A stretch of DNA of 42,508 bases from Pseudomonadota bacterium (GCA_021781425.1 JAJXWU010000018.1:1-42508), one strand, 5' to 3'. Positions 26,385-35,733 are shown, numbered from the stretch's first letter. Notes: generated by a model from the sequence alone, not told the origin. Numbers and translations: made by a program.

Positions 26385-27091
26385 ACGCGCACGAAATCAA
26401 ACTCGAAGCGTCGTGGAAGGCGCGTGTCGGAGATTACCTGGATCGTCCCGACATGCACGCGATGTCCGAATTCCTGCGTGCGGAATTGCGTGCCGGCAAG
26501 GCGATTTATCCCGCACCAAAAAACATCTTCGCTGCGCTCGACCGCACCCCGTTCGACGCGGTGAAGGTCGTCATTCTCGGTCAGGATCCCTATCACGGGC
26601 CGGGCCAGGCACATGGTTTATGTTTTTCCGTGCTGCCGGGGGTGGCGCCGCCGCCGTCGCTGGAAAACATCTTCAAGGAAATCGAACACGATCTGGCGAT
26701 TCCAAAACCCGATCACGGCTGCCTGATTCCGTGGGCAGGTCAGGGCGTGCTGCTGCTCAATTCCGTGCTCACGGTCGAGCGCGGCCTTGCCGGATCGCAT
26801 CAGGGCAAGGGTTGGGAAGGTTTCACCGACGCCGTTGTCGACCATCTCAACCGCGAGCGCGAGAATCTCGTCTTCCTGCTCTGGGGCAGCTATGCGCAAG
26901 CCAAGGGCAAACTCATCGACACGCGCCGGCACCTCGTGCTCAAGGCGCCGCACCCGTCGCCCTTGTCGGCGCATCGCGGCTTCATCGGTTGCGGACATTT
27001 TTCAAAAGCAAATGCGTGGCTGCGCGAGCACGCTCTGGACGAGATCGACTGGCGTCTGCCGCCGGCGAATGAGTTGGAGGGTTTGGTTTGA
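26381..27091 (+). CDS. ung: Uracil-DNA glycosylase, family 1
   Basis: 236 residues starting at a GTG that overlaps the preceding stop (GTGA). Family 1 motifs: '[21 protein letters not shown]' with the catalytic Asp, '[20 protein letters not shown]', '[12 protein letters not shown]' and '[24 protein letters not shown]' with the catalytic His and minor-groove loop. It removes uracil from DNA and starts base excision repair. It stands in a run of plus-strand genes without functional relation to its neighbours. Confidence 0.98.
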   Translation: MNAHEIKLEASWKARVGDYLDRPDMHAMSEFLRAELRAGKAIYPAPKNIFAALDRTPFDAVKVVILGQDPYHGPGQAHGLCFSVLPGVAPPPSLENIFKEIEHDLAIPKPDHGCLIPWAGQGVLLLNSVLTVERGLAGSHQGKGWEGFTDAVVDHLNRERENLVFLLWGSYAQAKGKLIDTRRHLVLKAPHPSPLSAHRGFIGCGHFSKANAWLREHALDEIDWRLPPANELEGLV

Positions 27092-27127
27092 TGTCTCCTG
27101 CCACCGAAACGCGGGGATACAAAGCGC

Positions 27128-28066
27128 ATGAACAAAACAGCGAATGGCAATTACCTGGAACGCTGGCTGCTCGGGCTGGCGCGTCCGCTCGGCGCAATCC
27201 GCGTCGCCGTGGTGCATCCGTGCGATGCGACCAGTCTGGCCGCGGCGCTGGACGCGCGCGCCATCGGCATCATCGAGCCGATCCTGGTCGCGCCGCGTGC
27301 GAAGCTCGAGCGCATAGCGCGCGAAAGCGCGATCGACCTGGCCGGCAGCGTAATCGAGGATGCCGCGCACAGTCATGACGCCGCTGCGCGCGCGGTCGCG
27401 TTGGCGCGTGCGGGCAAGGTCGAGGCGCTGATGAAAGGCAGCCTGCACACCGACGAGCTGATGGGCGCAGTGGTGGACGGCAATGGCGGCCTGCGCACGG
27501 CACGGCGCATCTCGCATTGTTTCCTGATGTACACGCCGGCCTATCCGCGCCCGTTCATCATCACCGACGCTGCGGTGAACATCGCGCCGGTGCTGGAAGA
27601 GAAAGCCGACATCGTGCGCAACGCGATCGCGCTGGCTCAGATCGTCGGCGTGCAGAAGCCGCGTGTAGCCATTCTCGCCGCGGTGGAGACGGTCAATCCG
27701 CGCATGCCGGCCACGCTCGACGCCGCCGCGTTATGCAAGATGGCCGACCGCGGCCAGATCGTCGGGGGCGTGCTCGACGGGCCGCTCGCTTTCGACAATG
27801 CGGTTTCGGTCGAGGCCGCGCGCATCAAGGGCATCGTCTCGCCAGTCGCGGGACAAGCCGATGTGCTGGTAGTGCCGGACCTCGAAAGCGGCAACATGCT
27901 CGCCAAGCAACTCGAATACCTCGGCGGCGCGGAGAGCGCCGGCATCGTCATGGGCGCGCGCGTGCCGGTGGTGCTGACCAGCCGCGCCGATACCTGCGAA
28001 TCGCGCATTGCGTCGTGCGCCCTAGCGGTACTGATCGCGCATCGCAATCGGGCTGCGCCGCCGTGA
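27128..28066 (+). CDS. Phosphate acetyl/butyryltransferase (Pta/Ptb family)
   Basis: 312 residues. Family features: 'ALMKGSLHTDELMGAVV', 'RISHCFLMYTPAYPRPFIITDAAVNI', 'LAAVETVNPRMPATLDAAALCKMADRG', 'GVLDGPLAFDNAVS' and 'LVVPDLESGNMLAKQLEYLGGA'. The size and motifs fit the short Ptb-like phosphotransacylases, often annotated as bifunctional enoyl-CoA hydratase/phosphate acetyltransferase, here without a hydratase domain. It converts acyl-CoA and phosphate to acyl-phosphate and CoA. The stop overlaps the ackA GTG, so the pair forms an acetyl-CoA to acetate (or reverse) module. Acetyl versus longer acyl preference cannot be read from sequence. Confidence 0.88.
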   Translation: MNKTANGNYLERWLLGLARPLGAIRVAVVHPCDATSLAAALDARAIGIIEPILVAPRAKLERIARESAIDLAGSVIEDAAHSHDAAARAVALARAGKVEALMKGSLHTDELMGAVVDGNGGLRTARRISHCFLMYTPAYPRPFIITDAAVNIAPVLEEKADIVRNAIALAQIVGVQKPRVAILAAVETVNPRMPATLDAAALCKMADRGQIVGGVLDGPLAFDNAVSVEAARIKGIVSPVAGQADVLVVPDLESGNMLAKQLEYLGGAESAGIVMGARVPVVLTSRADTCESRIASCALAVLIAHRNRAAPP

Positions 28067-29229
28067 GCGAGCGGATTCTGGCGCTCAACTGCGGTTCGTC
28101 AAGCATCAAGTCCGCGCTGTTCGACGCCGCCACGTTGCCGCGCGCGCCGGCCTGGAGCTGCAAGGCCGTGAATATTGGCAGCGCCGGGGCGGCCTTCGAG
28201 GAGAGCGGCGTCGCACCGCAGCCGATTGTGGCGGTCGCGGGCGATCCGTACCGGGCGGCGCTTGCGCATATCCGCGAGCGTGTGCGCGCGAGGCTGGGCG
28301 GCGATCGTATCGCGGCGGTCGCGCATCGCGTGGTGCACGGCGGCGCCAGGTACTTCGCGCCGGTGCGTGTGGATGCGGCGGTTCTCGCCGATCTGCGCAG
28401 CTACATTCCGTTGGCGCCGTTGCATCAGCCGTTCGCGCTCGAGGCGATTGCGGAACTGCTCGCCACGCAGCCCGAGTTGCCGCAGATTGCCTGCTTCGAT
28501 ACAGGCTTTCACCGCAGCATGCCCGCGGTCGAGCAGATGTTGCCGTTGCCGCGCGCGCTGCGCGAACGCGGCCTGCGCCGCTATGGCTTCCACGGATTGT
28601 CGTACGAATACCTCGCGCTCGCTCTCGACGAGCGCTACGGCGATCGCGCGCGCGGACGCACGATCTGCGCGCACCTGGGCGCTGGTGCCAGTCTGTGCGC
28701 GATGCGGAATCTGCAAAGCACCGCCACCACGATGGGCTTTTCCGCGCTCGACGGAATAATGATGAACACACGTAGCGGCGCGCTGGATCCCGGCGTAGTG
28801 CTATATCTCATGCAAATGCGGAAGCTCTCGCTGGACGAAGTCGGACACATGCTCTATCACGATTCCGGCTTGCTCGGCGTGTCCGGGATTTCCTCCGATC
28901 CGCGCATGTTGCTGGCGCGTGAGCACGAAGCGCCAGCCGCCGAGGCATTGGCGCTTTACGTGCATCGCATCGTGCGCGAAATCGGTGCACTCGCGGCGGT
29001 GCTGGGGGGCTTGGACTTGCTCGCCTTCAGCGCCGGCATCGGCGAGAACTGTGCCGAGATCCGCACGCGTGTTTGCGCCGGCCTGTGCTTCCTCGGCGTC
29101 GAATTCGACGCTGCCGCGAATGCGGCGAACGCGCCGGTGATCTCCAGCGCAGCGAGCAAGGTACTGGTGGCCGTGGAGCCGACCAATGAGGAATGGATTG
29201 CCGCGCGCGCCGCGGCGAAGTGGCTTTAG
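28063..29229 (+). CDS. ackA: Acetate kinase
   Basis: 388 residues from the GTG overlapping the upstream stop (GTGA). Acetokinase motifs: 'ILALNCGSSSIKSALFD', 'AVAHRVVHGGARYF', 'CFDTGFHRSMP', 'RYGFHGLSYEYLA', 'AHLGAGASLCA', 'MGFSALDGIMMNTRSGALDPGVVLYL', 'FSAGIGENCAEIR'. It interconverts acetyl-phosphate plus ADP with acetate plus ATP. The stop overlaps by three bases the stop of the CBS gene on the other strand, so there is no room for a dedicated terminator. Confidence 0.96.
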   Translation: MSERILALNCGSSSIKSALFDAATLPRAPAWSCKAVNIGSAGAAFEESGVAPQPIVAVAGDPYRAALAHIRERVRARLGGDRIAAVAHRVVHGGARYFAPVRVDAAVLADLRSYIPLAPLHQPFALEAIAELLATQPELPQIACFDTGFHRSMPAVEQMLPLPRALRERGLRRYGFHGLSYEYLALALDERYGDRARGRTICAHLGAGASLCAMRNLQSTATTMGFSALDGIMMNTRSGALDPGVVLYLMQMRKLSLDEVGHMLYHDSGLLGVSGISSDPRMLLAREHEAPAAEALALYVHRIVREIGALAAVLGGLDLLAFSAGIGENCAEIRTRVCAGLCFLGVEFDAAANAANAPVISSAASKVLVAVEPTNEEWIAARAAAKWL

Positions 29230-29936
29230 TCGTCCGCCGAACGCACCACCGCGCCCGTCATCGGCTCGATCGTCGTGAGGCGATCGCGTACCTTGCCGAC
29301 GCCGCAAATGTTTTCTGCCAGTACACGCAGTGCCGCACGCATGCGCTCGTCGACCAGCACACCGCTCAAGGTCGCGACGCCGCCATCGACGCTCGCATGC
29401 ACCAGCGCACCGGGTCCCCAGGCTTGGCGGTCGATCTCGGCGGCGATGCGTTCGCGCAGCGCGGTATCGGACGTGGTCGGCGCCGCGGCAGCCGGTACGC
29501 GCGTCAGGAAAGCGCGCATCAAGTCGGCACGGCTGACGATGCCGACGAGCCGGCTGTTCGCGATTACCGGCAGGCGTTTGACGCGGTATTTTTCCATCGC
29601 CCGCACGACTTCGGCCAACGGCGTGTCCGGCGTCGCCGTGTGCAAATCCGTGGTCATGATTTCGCCCACGCTCAATGCGTGCGCACCGGTGTATTCGCCG
29701 GCAAGTTTGCCCGGACTGGTCAGCAATCCGATCCAGCGCGGACGGCGTTTTTCGGTGCCGAGTTCGCCGCGGTGCAGGAAATCGCCCTCGGTGACGATAC
29801 CGAGCAGGGCGCCGTCGGCGTCGGTCACGGGCAGACCGCTGACGCGGTGCTCCAGCATCAGTCGCATCGCATCGGAGACGCTGGTTTCGGCGCTTACGAC
29901 CGCCGGATCGATGGTCATCACGTCGCTGGTTTTCAT
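29226..29936 (-). CDS. CBS-pair protein with C-terminal BON domain
   Basis: 236 residues. CBS 1 (about 1-60, 'MTIDPAVVSAETSVSDAMRLMLEHRVSGLPVTDADG'), a linker with 'RRPRWIGLLTSPGKLAGEY', CBS 2 (about 85-145, 'RVKRLPVIANSRLVGIVSRADLM') and a BON domain (about 155-225). CBS pairs sense adenine nucleotides; BON domains bind phospholipid. No catalytic domain. It is cytoplasmic by sequence and transcribed 7 bp after the GNAT gene, hence probably one operon. The converging ackA gene suggests, but does not show, a shared role in energy or acetyl status. Confidence 0.9.
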   Translation of the reverse strand: MKTSDVMTIDPAVVSAETSVSDAMRLMLEHRVSGLPVTDADGALLGIVTEGDFLHRGELGTEKRRPRWIGLLTSPGKLAGEYTGAHALSVGEIMTTDLHTATPDTPLAEVVRAMEKYRVKRLPVIANSRLVGIVSRADLMRAFLTRVPAAAAPTTSDTALRERIAAEIDRQAWGPGALVHASVDGGVATLSGVLVDERMRAALRVLAENICGVGKVRDRLTTIEPMTGAVVRSADD

Positions 29937-29943
29937 GGCGTCC

Positions 29944-30549
29944 TCACACCGTGGCGACCTTGAGGTCGAGGGTATGCACCACCTGCGTCGCGTTGTCCGG
30001 ATCGGGTCGGCAGGTGAAGCCTAGGTGCGCGGCCAGATCATCCATGGCAGGATTATCTGCCGCATCGATTGAATACATGGATTCGATGCCGCGCCGGCGC
30101 GCGACCTCGATCAGGTGCTGCATGAGGAGGGTGGCGAGTCCGCGATTGCGCCAATCGTCGCTGACCGTCACCGCGCACTCGCAGCTGCGGCCGTCTGGCT
30201 GCGCGCTGAAACGTGCGACGCCAATCTCGCGTTTGATCGTGCCTGCGGCGATAAGGGCGACGAAGGCGACGTCGCGTTTCGCGTCGGGATGCGTGAGTTG
30301 CGCAAGTAGGGCCGGACTCGGTGTGCCGATCTGGCCTAGAAAGCGCAAGCGCCGCGATTCCGGCGAAAGCGCCTCGATGAAATGCCGTTCCAGTTCGGTA
30401 TCGGACGGCTGGATCGGTCGGATCAGCACGGTGGTGCCATCGCGCAGCTTCTCGCGCCATTGCGTCTTGGCCGAGTCGATGTCGCGGGTGGACCGCCGGT
30501 GCGAGGCGAAGGCAGCGGGTTCCGACGGAGCAGATTGCCGGGTAGCCAT
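29944..30549 (-). CDS. GNAT-family N-acetyltransferase
   Basis: 201 residues from the ATG at 30549, which has 'ggagaa' upstream; the track start at 30585 has no such site. The GNAT fold is visible from 'LRDGTTVLIRPIQPSDTELERHFIEALSPESRRLRFLG' to the acetyl-CoA loop 'VSDDWRNRGLATLLMQHLIEVARRRGI'. The N-terminal motif resembles the acetyltransferase domain of the Pat/YfiQ protein-lysine acetyltransferases, but the large acyl-CoA synthetase-like half is absent. First gene of a two-gene operon with the CBS/BON protein. Substrate unknown; a protein acetyltransferase is a reasonable guess. Confidence 0.88.
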   Translation of the reverse strand: MATRQSAPSEPAAFASHRRSTRDIDSAKTQWREKLRDGTTVLIRPIQPSDTELERHFIEALSPESRRLRFLGQIGTPSPALLAQLTHPDAKRDVAFVALIAAGTIKREIGVARFSAQPDGRSCECAVTVSDDWRNRGLATLLMQHLIEVARRRGIESMYSIDAADNPAMDDLAAHLGFTCRPDPDNATQVVHTLDLKVATV

Positions 30550-30935
30550 GAGAGTTCTCCGCAGTGGCCGAGGAAACTCTGCCATAACGCGGACGGGCCG
30601 GCCTTGATGTGCGTCAGTTGTACGCGGGAGGGTATTCGATGGTGTTGTTCGGGCGATCCGAGATCGCTGTCGGGAAAATTTCCTCTTTTCACACGGCCTC
30701 GACCCCGAGCTGCCGGTAGCGACCGGCAGCTTTCGAGATGCGTGGCACAGCGTCTGGTGAAGACGTAGCTATACAGTCCAGGCAAATTGGAAACGATGCG
30801 GTTTGGGGCTTGCCGACGCTGGCGAGTCCGCCCCTACGCTGGCGCACACGAAACCACAGTCGCTAGCTTAATCGTCATCTTCGCCTCTCTCGGCCTTGTG
30901 ACGAGGAGTTCCGGCTTCCGCGATGCAACCTGGAT
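30550..30935. other. Intergenic region between the PLD gene and the GNAT gene
   Basis: 386 bases without a convincing ORF. It should hold the promoter of the GNAT/CBS operon and the end of the PLD transcript. The one clear structure is a 10-bp hairpin at 30708-30731. No promoter stands out. Confidence 0.5.
30708..30731. terminator. Hairpin after the PLD gene
   Basis: Arms 'agctgccggt' and 'accggcagct' are perfectly complementary with a four-base loop. On the plus strand it is followed by 'ttcg' only; on the minus strand (direction of the PLD transcript) there is no T-run. Likely a transcript-end hairpin, with terminator function uncertain. Confidence 0.45.
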
Positions 30936-32483
30936 TTATAGCAAACCCTCTATGGGCAGGATGCCAAATAGCATTGCCTCCAAGCGACGTTTCAGGCCGG
31001 ATCCGGGCTCGGTGTGCGCATCTGTGCCGTCGCTGTCCCGCCAGACCATGCGACGGGTATCCGCTTGCCACTCGACGCGAAAGGCGCGATCTGACTGTGT
31101 CGCGTGGGCGAAGAAATCCGCAACCCCCTGTGCCAACTGCGCGGAATCGACTATCACCCCCATCTCGGTGTTCAAAACGCGTGAGCGTTGATCCATGTTC
31201 ATCGAACCGATGAACACCAGGCTTCGATCGATTACGACTGCCTTGGCATGCAGCGTGGTGCCCGACCAGATATCGCCTGCCGCGGCGGATTGCGTCTCGC
31301 GCCGCACGGGCCGCAACTCGTACAACTGCACGCCGCATGCAAGCAACGGGCGCCGATAGTGCATGTATCCGGCTTGGGCAGCCGTACTGTCTGTCGAGGC
31401 CAGGGAATTGGTGAGGACCTTGACCGTGACGCCATGCTTTGAGAGATCGCACAGCAGACGGGTGCCACTGGCACCAGGCACGAAGTACGGGGAAATCAGG
31501 AGCACTTCCTGATGGGCATCGGCGATTAGTGTCTTGATGCGGGGTACGATGCGCAGTGCCGGGTCGTCTTTCGCGACCACCTTTTCGGGCTCATCAGCGA
31601 CAAACGACGCGCGGCCCCAAATCCAGCTACCGTCTCGGTCCGCCGTCGCGCCCTCCGGCAACTTGTCGAGCGATGCTTGCGCGTAGTCCGACTGCGCGAA
31701 TTGCCGCGCATCGTGCGCCAGCGCAGCTCGCGTGCGCGCAAGAGTGCGTTCTGGGTGCTGCGGTGCGCCGAACGCCGCAACCGGATATGCCGCGTCGCTG
31801 TTCCAATAGGCGTCGAATGTGCGCGAGGCCGCAGCGACGACCGAACCTATCGCGATGACGTCGAGATCACGAAAGTTGTTTGTGTCGCCGGCATCGAAAT
31901 AGGCATCGCCGATATTGCGGCCGCCAATGATGGCGACATTATTGTCGACGATAAAGGACTTGTTGTGCATACGACGATTGAGCCGACGAAACTCAAGAAA
32001 CAATTGAACGGCTTTGACTGGCGAGGGCGCGCGGGCCCGGAAAGGATTGAATACGCGTACAGAAATGTTCGGATGTAAATTCAAGGCATCGAGCAGACTG
32101 TATTCGCCGGATAGTTCAAAATCGTCTAGTAGAATCCGCACGCGCACACCGCGATCCGCCGCAGCCATGAGACGTTGCGCGATCAGGCGTCCGGTAGCGT
32201 CATTGTCGAAAATGAAATACTGCAAATCGATGGAACGCTCGGCGTGATCGGCGAGCACCACTCGGCTCATCAGCGCATTCGTGCCGCCCGTCAGCAAGCG
32301 GAATCCCGATTGTTCTGGATGCAGACCCAATTCTGACTGGATGTAGCGCGCCGATGCGGTATCCGTTACGGCGGGCAAGGCAGCGGAGGGCTCCTTGACA
32401 AAATCCGTGCGCATCGGCGCGCAGCCGAGCGACAAGGCCGCAATGCACAACAAAACGCCATGCGAAAATTGACGTGACAGCAT
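30936..32483 (-). CDS. Phospholipase D-superfamily lipoprotein, ClsC-like cardiolipin synthase
   Basis: 515 residues from the ATG at 32483, chosen because it gives a lipoprotein signal 'MLSRQFSHGVLLCIAALSLGC'; the 570-aa track form hides it. Two HKD motifs: 'HNKSFIVDNNVAIIGGRN' and 'HAKAVVIDRSLVFIGSMNMD', each followed by the usual Gly/Ser and Asn. Between them is 'YFIFDNDATGRLIAQRLMAAADRGVRVRILLDD', typical of cardiolipin synthase C/YmdC. Such enzymes join phosphatidylglycerol to another phospholipid at the membrane. The region has visibly lower GC than the genes to its left. A secreted PLD of other specificity is the alternative. Confidence 0.85.
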   Translation of the reverse strand: MLSRQFSHGVLLCIAALSLGCAPMRTDFVKEPSAALPAVTDTASARYIQSELGLHPEQSGFRLLTGGTNALMSRVVLADHAERSIDLQYFIFDNDATGRLIAQRLMAAADRGVRVRILLDDFELSGEYSLLDALNLHPNISVRVFNPFRARAPSPVKAVQLFLEFRRLNRRMHNKSFIVDNNVAIIGGRNIGDAYFDAGDTNNFRDLDVIAIGSVVAAASRTFDAYWNSDAAYPVAAFGAPQHPERTLARTRAALAHDARQFAQSDYAQASLDKLPEGATADRDGSWIWGRASFVADEPEKVVAKDDPALRIVPRIKTLIADAHQEVLLISPYFVPGASGTRLLCDLSKHGVTVKVLTNSLASTDSTAAQAGYMHYRRPLLACGVQLYELRPVRRETQSAAAGDIWSGTTLHAKAVVIDRSLVFIGSMNMDQRSRVLNTEMGVIVDSAQLAQGVADFFAHATQSDRAFRVEWQADTRRMVWRDSDGTDAHTEPGSGLKRRLEAMLFGILPIEGLL

Positions 32484-32666
32484 TCGGACAATTCCACCTG
32501 GCGCACGCCCCGCGTCACTACAAAATGATTCGGCAGACGTCCGCCGCGCGTCTGGTGGCGTGCAGCCTTGGATCGCCGCCCGATACGGATGAGACCGTAC
32601 CGGGCGGCTAAAGGAGCGACACCGACTCGAAAGCCGATGGCAAGTCATGCCGCGTGCACGGCCAGG

Positions 32667-33149
32667 TTATTGGCGTTGTTTCGACTCGCCTCGCCGCTCG
32701 GCGAGCTTCAAGGTCATTTCGCCAACGTCGAGGCCAACATCCACGCCTTCGCCTGCACCCGCGAGTGCCAGTGATACCGTTCCTTTCGTCAACAATTGCA
32801 CGGTGCCTGACTTCACGACACCAACGTGGGCTTCCCCGTTCACATAGGACCCGAGAACGTCGTCGATCGTGCGCACGTCTGAGAACTTTCCTTTGCCACT
32901 GTCAATTCGTGACTTGCCGACGGTGAGTCCGCCGCCTTTTGCTTCGATCGCAACCCTCATCGAGCTGCCGTCCGCACAGGTAACAATCCCGCTGCCCTCC
33001 GCGTGCTTGTAAATTGCGGACCAGCCTGCAAGCGAGAAGCGCAGTTTGCAGTCCAAATGGGCTTGAGTGGCGTGCGCACTGGGCACACCAAGCGCAAGCA
33101 CCGTTGCAACCGAAGTCATTAAAATAGATTTTTGCATGAGATTTGACAT
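32667..33149 (-). CDS. Small secreted protein of unknown function
   Basis: 160 residues from the ATG at 33149, preceded by 'ggagaaatcac'. The N-terminus is a Sec signal ('MQKSILMTSVATVLALGVPSAHA', cleavage near AHA-TQ). The mature part has two cysteines ('LDCKLRF', 'GIVTCADGSS') that could form one disulfide, and Gly-rich strand-like stretches 'AKGGGLTVGKSRIDSGKGKFSDV' and 'GVVKSGTVQLLTKGTVSLALAGAGEGVDVGLDVG'. It looks like a small periplasmic or surface beta protein. I recall similar hypothetical proteins but no assigned function. It stands alone between the PLD and OmpA-like genes. Confidence 0.75.
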   Translation of the reverse strand: MSNLMQKSILMTSVATVLALGVPSAHATQAHLDCKLRFSLAGWSAIYKHAEGSGIVTCADGSSMRVAIEAKGGGLTVGKSRIDSGKGKFSDVRTIDDVLGSYVNGEAHVGVVKSGTVQLLTKGTVSLALAGAGEGVDVGLDVGEMTLKLAERRGESKQRQ

Positions 33150-33512
33150 GTGATTTCTCCGTTGGGGAACAGGCACATGGTCTTTCGATTACCGACACCT
33201 GTGGCTTTCCGCGCCGCGCCATCGCGGCTGGTGTCGAGCTCGGCGAGTTTGCGCCAAAGGCTCAGGTCGAAGTGCTTTCGACCGGCCGCCGAGAGCATCA
33301 GGGCTGAATCGCCGATGCAATTCGACCTTGCACCTGCAATCGGGAACGTAACCTGAATGTCGCGAAGGTCATCGGCCACACCCTCCTAAACAACGCAATC
33401 TGCCAAGGATCCTGCTTCTCCTACTGGGCCGTGAAGATCCAGCGCCTGTAGCGTGCGAGGCTGTCCTAAATTGCGCACCCGGAAATGCTGCACGTGATGG
33501 CGGCAAGCAATA
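33150..33512. other. Intergenic region upstream of the small secreted protein
   Basis: 363 bases with only short, unconvincing ORFs (see rejected items). A strong 'aggagg' on the minus strand at 33382-33387 precedes a 24-codon ORF only. No clear promoter or repeat recognised. Confidence 0.4.
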
Positions 33513-34175
33513 TCATGGTTCGTTTCCGGCGTTGCGCAGGACCAATTCAACATCCAATTTCAATGCGCCCCCTGACGCATTTGCCGCTGGGTCGGACAGC
33601 AGGGTGCGAACCACAATGCGCCTCGGCATGATGCCGGAACGAGCGAGACACTCGGCGACGGCGTCGGAACGGCGCTCTGCAAGCATTTCTGCTTTGCGAT
33701 CGCTGCCATAGGCACCCACCTTCACTGAAATCACCGTCTTCCTGAACTCGGCAAGCGCCCGCGCCAGCGGTTGCAATAGCCGGCAACCGGCTGCATCAAG
33801 CCAAGGGCTATTCGCATCCAGGCGCACACGATCGGAAAGGTCGATGCCGATGCGATCCGCCGTGCGCGACAACTTCGCGTCGGTGCCGAGGACCTGCAGC
33901 AGTCGGCCCTGCAGCACATCCAGGTAGTAGCCCGCTTCGGACGCGCTGAGTGAATCGCGGTCACTTTTCGCCAAATCCCGCTTTGCTTCCGCTGCGCTTG
34001 TTTCCGTGCTCCAGCCGCCGTGTTTGCGAACTGCCGGCGCGCTAGCGGCATGATGGACAACGGCAGGACGAGTCGGTGCGTGGCCGGCGCAAGCGGCTAT
34101 CGCGCACGAGACGAGCGCCAGCGTGGCTGACCGCATGCTGGCCACATAACGGTGGCGGAATTCACTGATCCGCAT
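33513..34175 (-). CDS. OmpA-like lipoprotein
   Basis: 220 residues if started at the ATG at 34175, which overlaps the EAL gene by 14 bp; an ATG at 34136 ('MRSATLALVSCAIAACAG') gives a more standard lipoprotein signal with Cys in 'AIAAC'. A central acidic/basic linker is followed by an OmpA-type peptidoglycan-binding domain ('RIGIDLSDRVRLDANSPWLDAAGCRLLQPLARAL', 'ISVKVGAYGSDRKAEMLAERRSDAVAECLARSG'). In the family this domain tethers the outer membrane to the cell wall. The domain looks slightly shortened, and the usual 'GHTDxxG' is 'GAYGSDR' here. Coupled with the EAL gene upstream. Confidence 0.78.
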   Translation of the reverse strand: MRISEFRHRYVASMRSATLALVSCAIAACAGHAPTRPAVVHHAASAPAVRKHGGWSTETSAAEAKRDLAKSDRDSLSASEAGYYLDVLQGRLLQVLGTDAKLSRTADRIGIDLSDRVRLDANSPWLDAAGCRLLQPLARALAEFRKTVISVKVGAYGSDRKAEMLAERRSDAVAECLARSGIMPRRIVVRTLLSDPAANASGGALKLDVELVLRNAGNEP

Positions 34176-35733
34176 GCGATTTCGTGGCCTGCAGGAACTT
34201 CATGAAATCGGCCAGATCGAGAGGCCGGCTGAAAAGATATCCTTGTGCATGAAAGACGCCATGGTCGACAAGCCAGCGCGCCTGCGCTTCGGTCTCGACG
34301 CCCTCAGCGACGATTTGCAGTCCCAGCGATTTTGCCATCTCGATGACGTGCACGATGACCTGGCTCGTCGCGGCGCCGGTGCCGATCGCATCAACGAACG
34401 ATTTGTCGATCTTGAGCACATCGAGCTCAAAGGATTGCAGGTAGGACAGGCTCGAATAGCCGGTGCCGAAATCATCAATCGCCACCTGGTGGCCACGGTT
34501 GCGGAAAGTATGAATGAGCTGACGCGCGGTGTCGGTGTTCACCAGGGCACGCTCCGTGATCTCGATCTTGATCAACCGCGGATCCAGTTGCGCCGCTTTC
34601 AGGCCTTCCGCCAATGCGTTGCCGAGGCGATCGTTCTTGAGGTCGTCGCGCGAGAGGTTGACGTTGATGCTTACCGCGCCCACTTCGCGACCGATGCGCG
34701 CGAGGTCGCGGATCGTGGTCCGCATGACAGCCAGTGTGATCTCCTGGATCAACCCGGCCTCCTCGGCCACGGGAATGAACGCGGCGGGACTTACGCAACC
34801 GCCCTCCTTGCGCTGCCAGCGCGCCAGCGCCTCGGCACCCACACAAGCGCCGGTACGCAAATCGATGACCGGCTGATACTGCACCGTAATCCGGTCCGCC
34901 GCGAGCGCCTGGCGCAATTCGGTCGCCGGCCGCAATTGGTACCGCGAGAAACGGAATACGATATCGGTCCACCCCACCACCAGCAGCAGACCGAGAACGG
35001 TGCCGAGCGTCAGGAGCGAAGCATGCCGGCTCCAGAAATATTCAATCGGCTCGCTGGCCACGATATCAATAGGCAATATTTCGTTGCGCGCATAGTGCGA
35101 GACGATTACACCCTGGCTGCGCCTGAGAGTAACCCCGAGTGGTACTGCATCGGGAGGCGGCAATTGGGCATCTGACGGCATTGCCGTCATGCGCAGCTTA
35201 TCGACCCATAGCACAGCCTGGCGGTGCCGCGACGGACCAAGATCGAGCAACTGGCGCGGATCGATGGCGACGTCGTGATCGCCATAGCGCATGAGGAAAA
35301 GCTCCACGCCGCCGACCTCGGTCTGCTTGCTGGGCCACCACGCGATAACGCCATTGGGGTAAATGCGATCGGCATGCCGCGGCTTGATGCCCGCATCCGG
35401 CAGGAACCCGACGCCGCACAGCCGCTGCGCCGCATGCCAGAAGCCGATACCTCGAACGTAGGGTTTCGATACCGCGGCATTCTGCAATGCGGCCAGGTGC
35501 TCCGGCGAACACCGCTGTGCTGGCAGCTTGTCGAATGCGGCAAGCATGTCGCGGGCATCGGAGATGATTCGCTCGGTATGCTCGCCTAGCGTGGTCGCGA
35601 GATTGTTTTCGTAGACATTTTCCGCGGCGATCGACTCACGCCAGAGCACCCACGCCAGCGATGCGAACAATACTGACATGCCGAGCAGGCCGACAAGGAA
35701 CGTGCCTATGATGATTGTTTCGCGACGCTGCAT
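34162..35733 (-). CDS. CSS-motif/EAL cyclic-di-GMP phosphodiesterase
   Basis: 523 residues. Membrane helix near the N-terminus ('IIIGTFLVGLLGMSVLFASLAWVLW'), a periplasmic CSS-type sensor (about 35-240, with Cys in 'RCSPEHLAAL' and 'RLCGVGFLP'), a second helix ('LLTLGTVLGLLLVVGWTDIVF'), then an EAL domain. Catalytic residues are all there: 'GAEALARWQ', Asn in 'INVNLSR', Glu in 'KIEITE', 'IDDFGTGYSSLSYL', Lys in 'VLKIDKSFV', Glu in 'AEGVETE'. It should hydrolyse c-di-GMP in the cytoplasm; in the PdeC family the periplasmic disulfide state controls activity. It overlaps the OmpA-like gene by 14 bp, so the two are probably co-expressed. Confidence 0.93.
   Translation of the reverse strand: MQRRETIIIGTFLVGLLGMSVLFASLAWVLWRESIAAENVYENNLATTLGEHTERIISDARDMLAAFDKLPAQRCSPEHLAALQNAAVSKPYVRGIGFWHAAQRLCGVGFLPDAGIKPRHADRIYPNGVIAWWPSKQTEVGGVELFLMRYGDHDVAIDPRQLLDLGPSRHRQAVLWVDKLRMTAMPSDAQLPPPDAVPLGVTLRRSQGVIVSHYARNEILPIDIVASEPIEYFWSRHASLLTLGTVLGLLLVVGWTDIVFRFSRYQLRPATELRQALAADRITVQYQPVIDLRTGACVGAEALARWQRKEGGCVSPAAFIPVAEEAGLIQEITLAVMRTTIRDLARIGREVGAVSINVNLSRDDLKNDRLGNALAEGLKAAQLDPRLIKIEITERALVNTDTARQLIHTFRNRGHQVAIDDFGTGYSSLSYLQSFELDVLKIDKSFVDAIGTGAATSQVIVHVIEMAKSLGLQIVAEGVETEAQARWLVDHGVFHAQGYLFSRPLDLADFMKFLQATKSHADQ

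Noticed and set aside
33301-33372. 24-codon minus-strand ORF behind a strong 'aggagg'
   Set aside because: Too short and without recognisable sequence; a chance Shine-Dalgarno match cannot be excluded, and no downstream gene is clearly coupled to it.
33119-33379. 86-aa minus-strand ORF overlapping the small secreted protein
   Set aside because: Out of frame with the signal-peptide protein, with no motif and a GTG start placed against the ribosome site.
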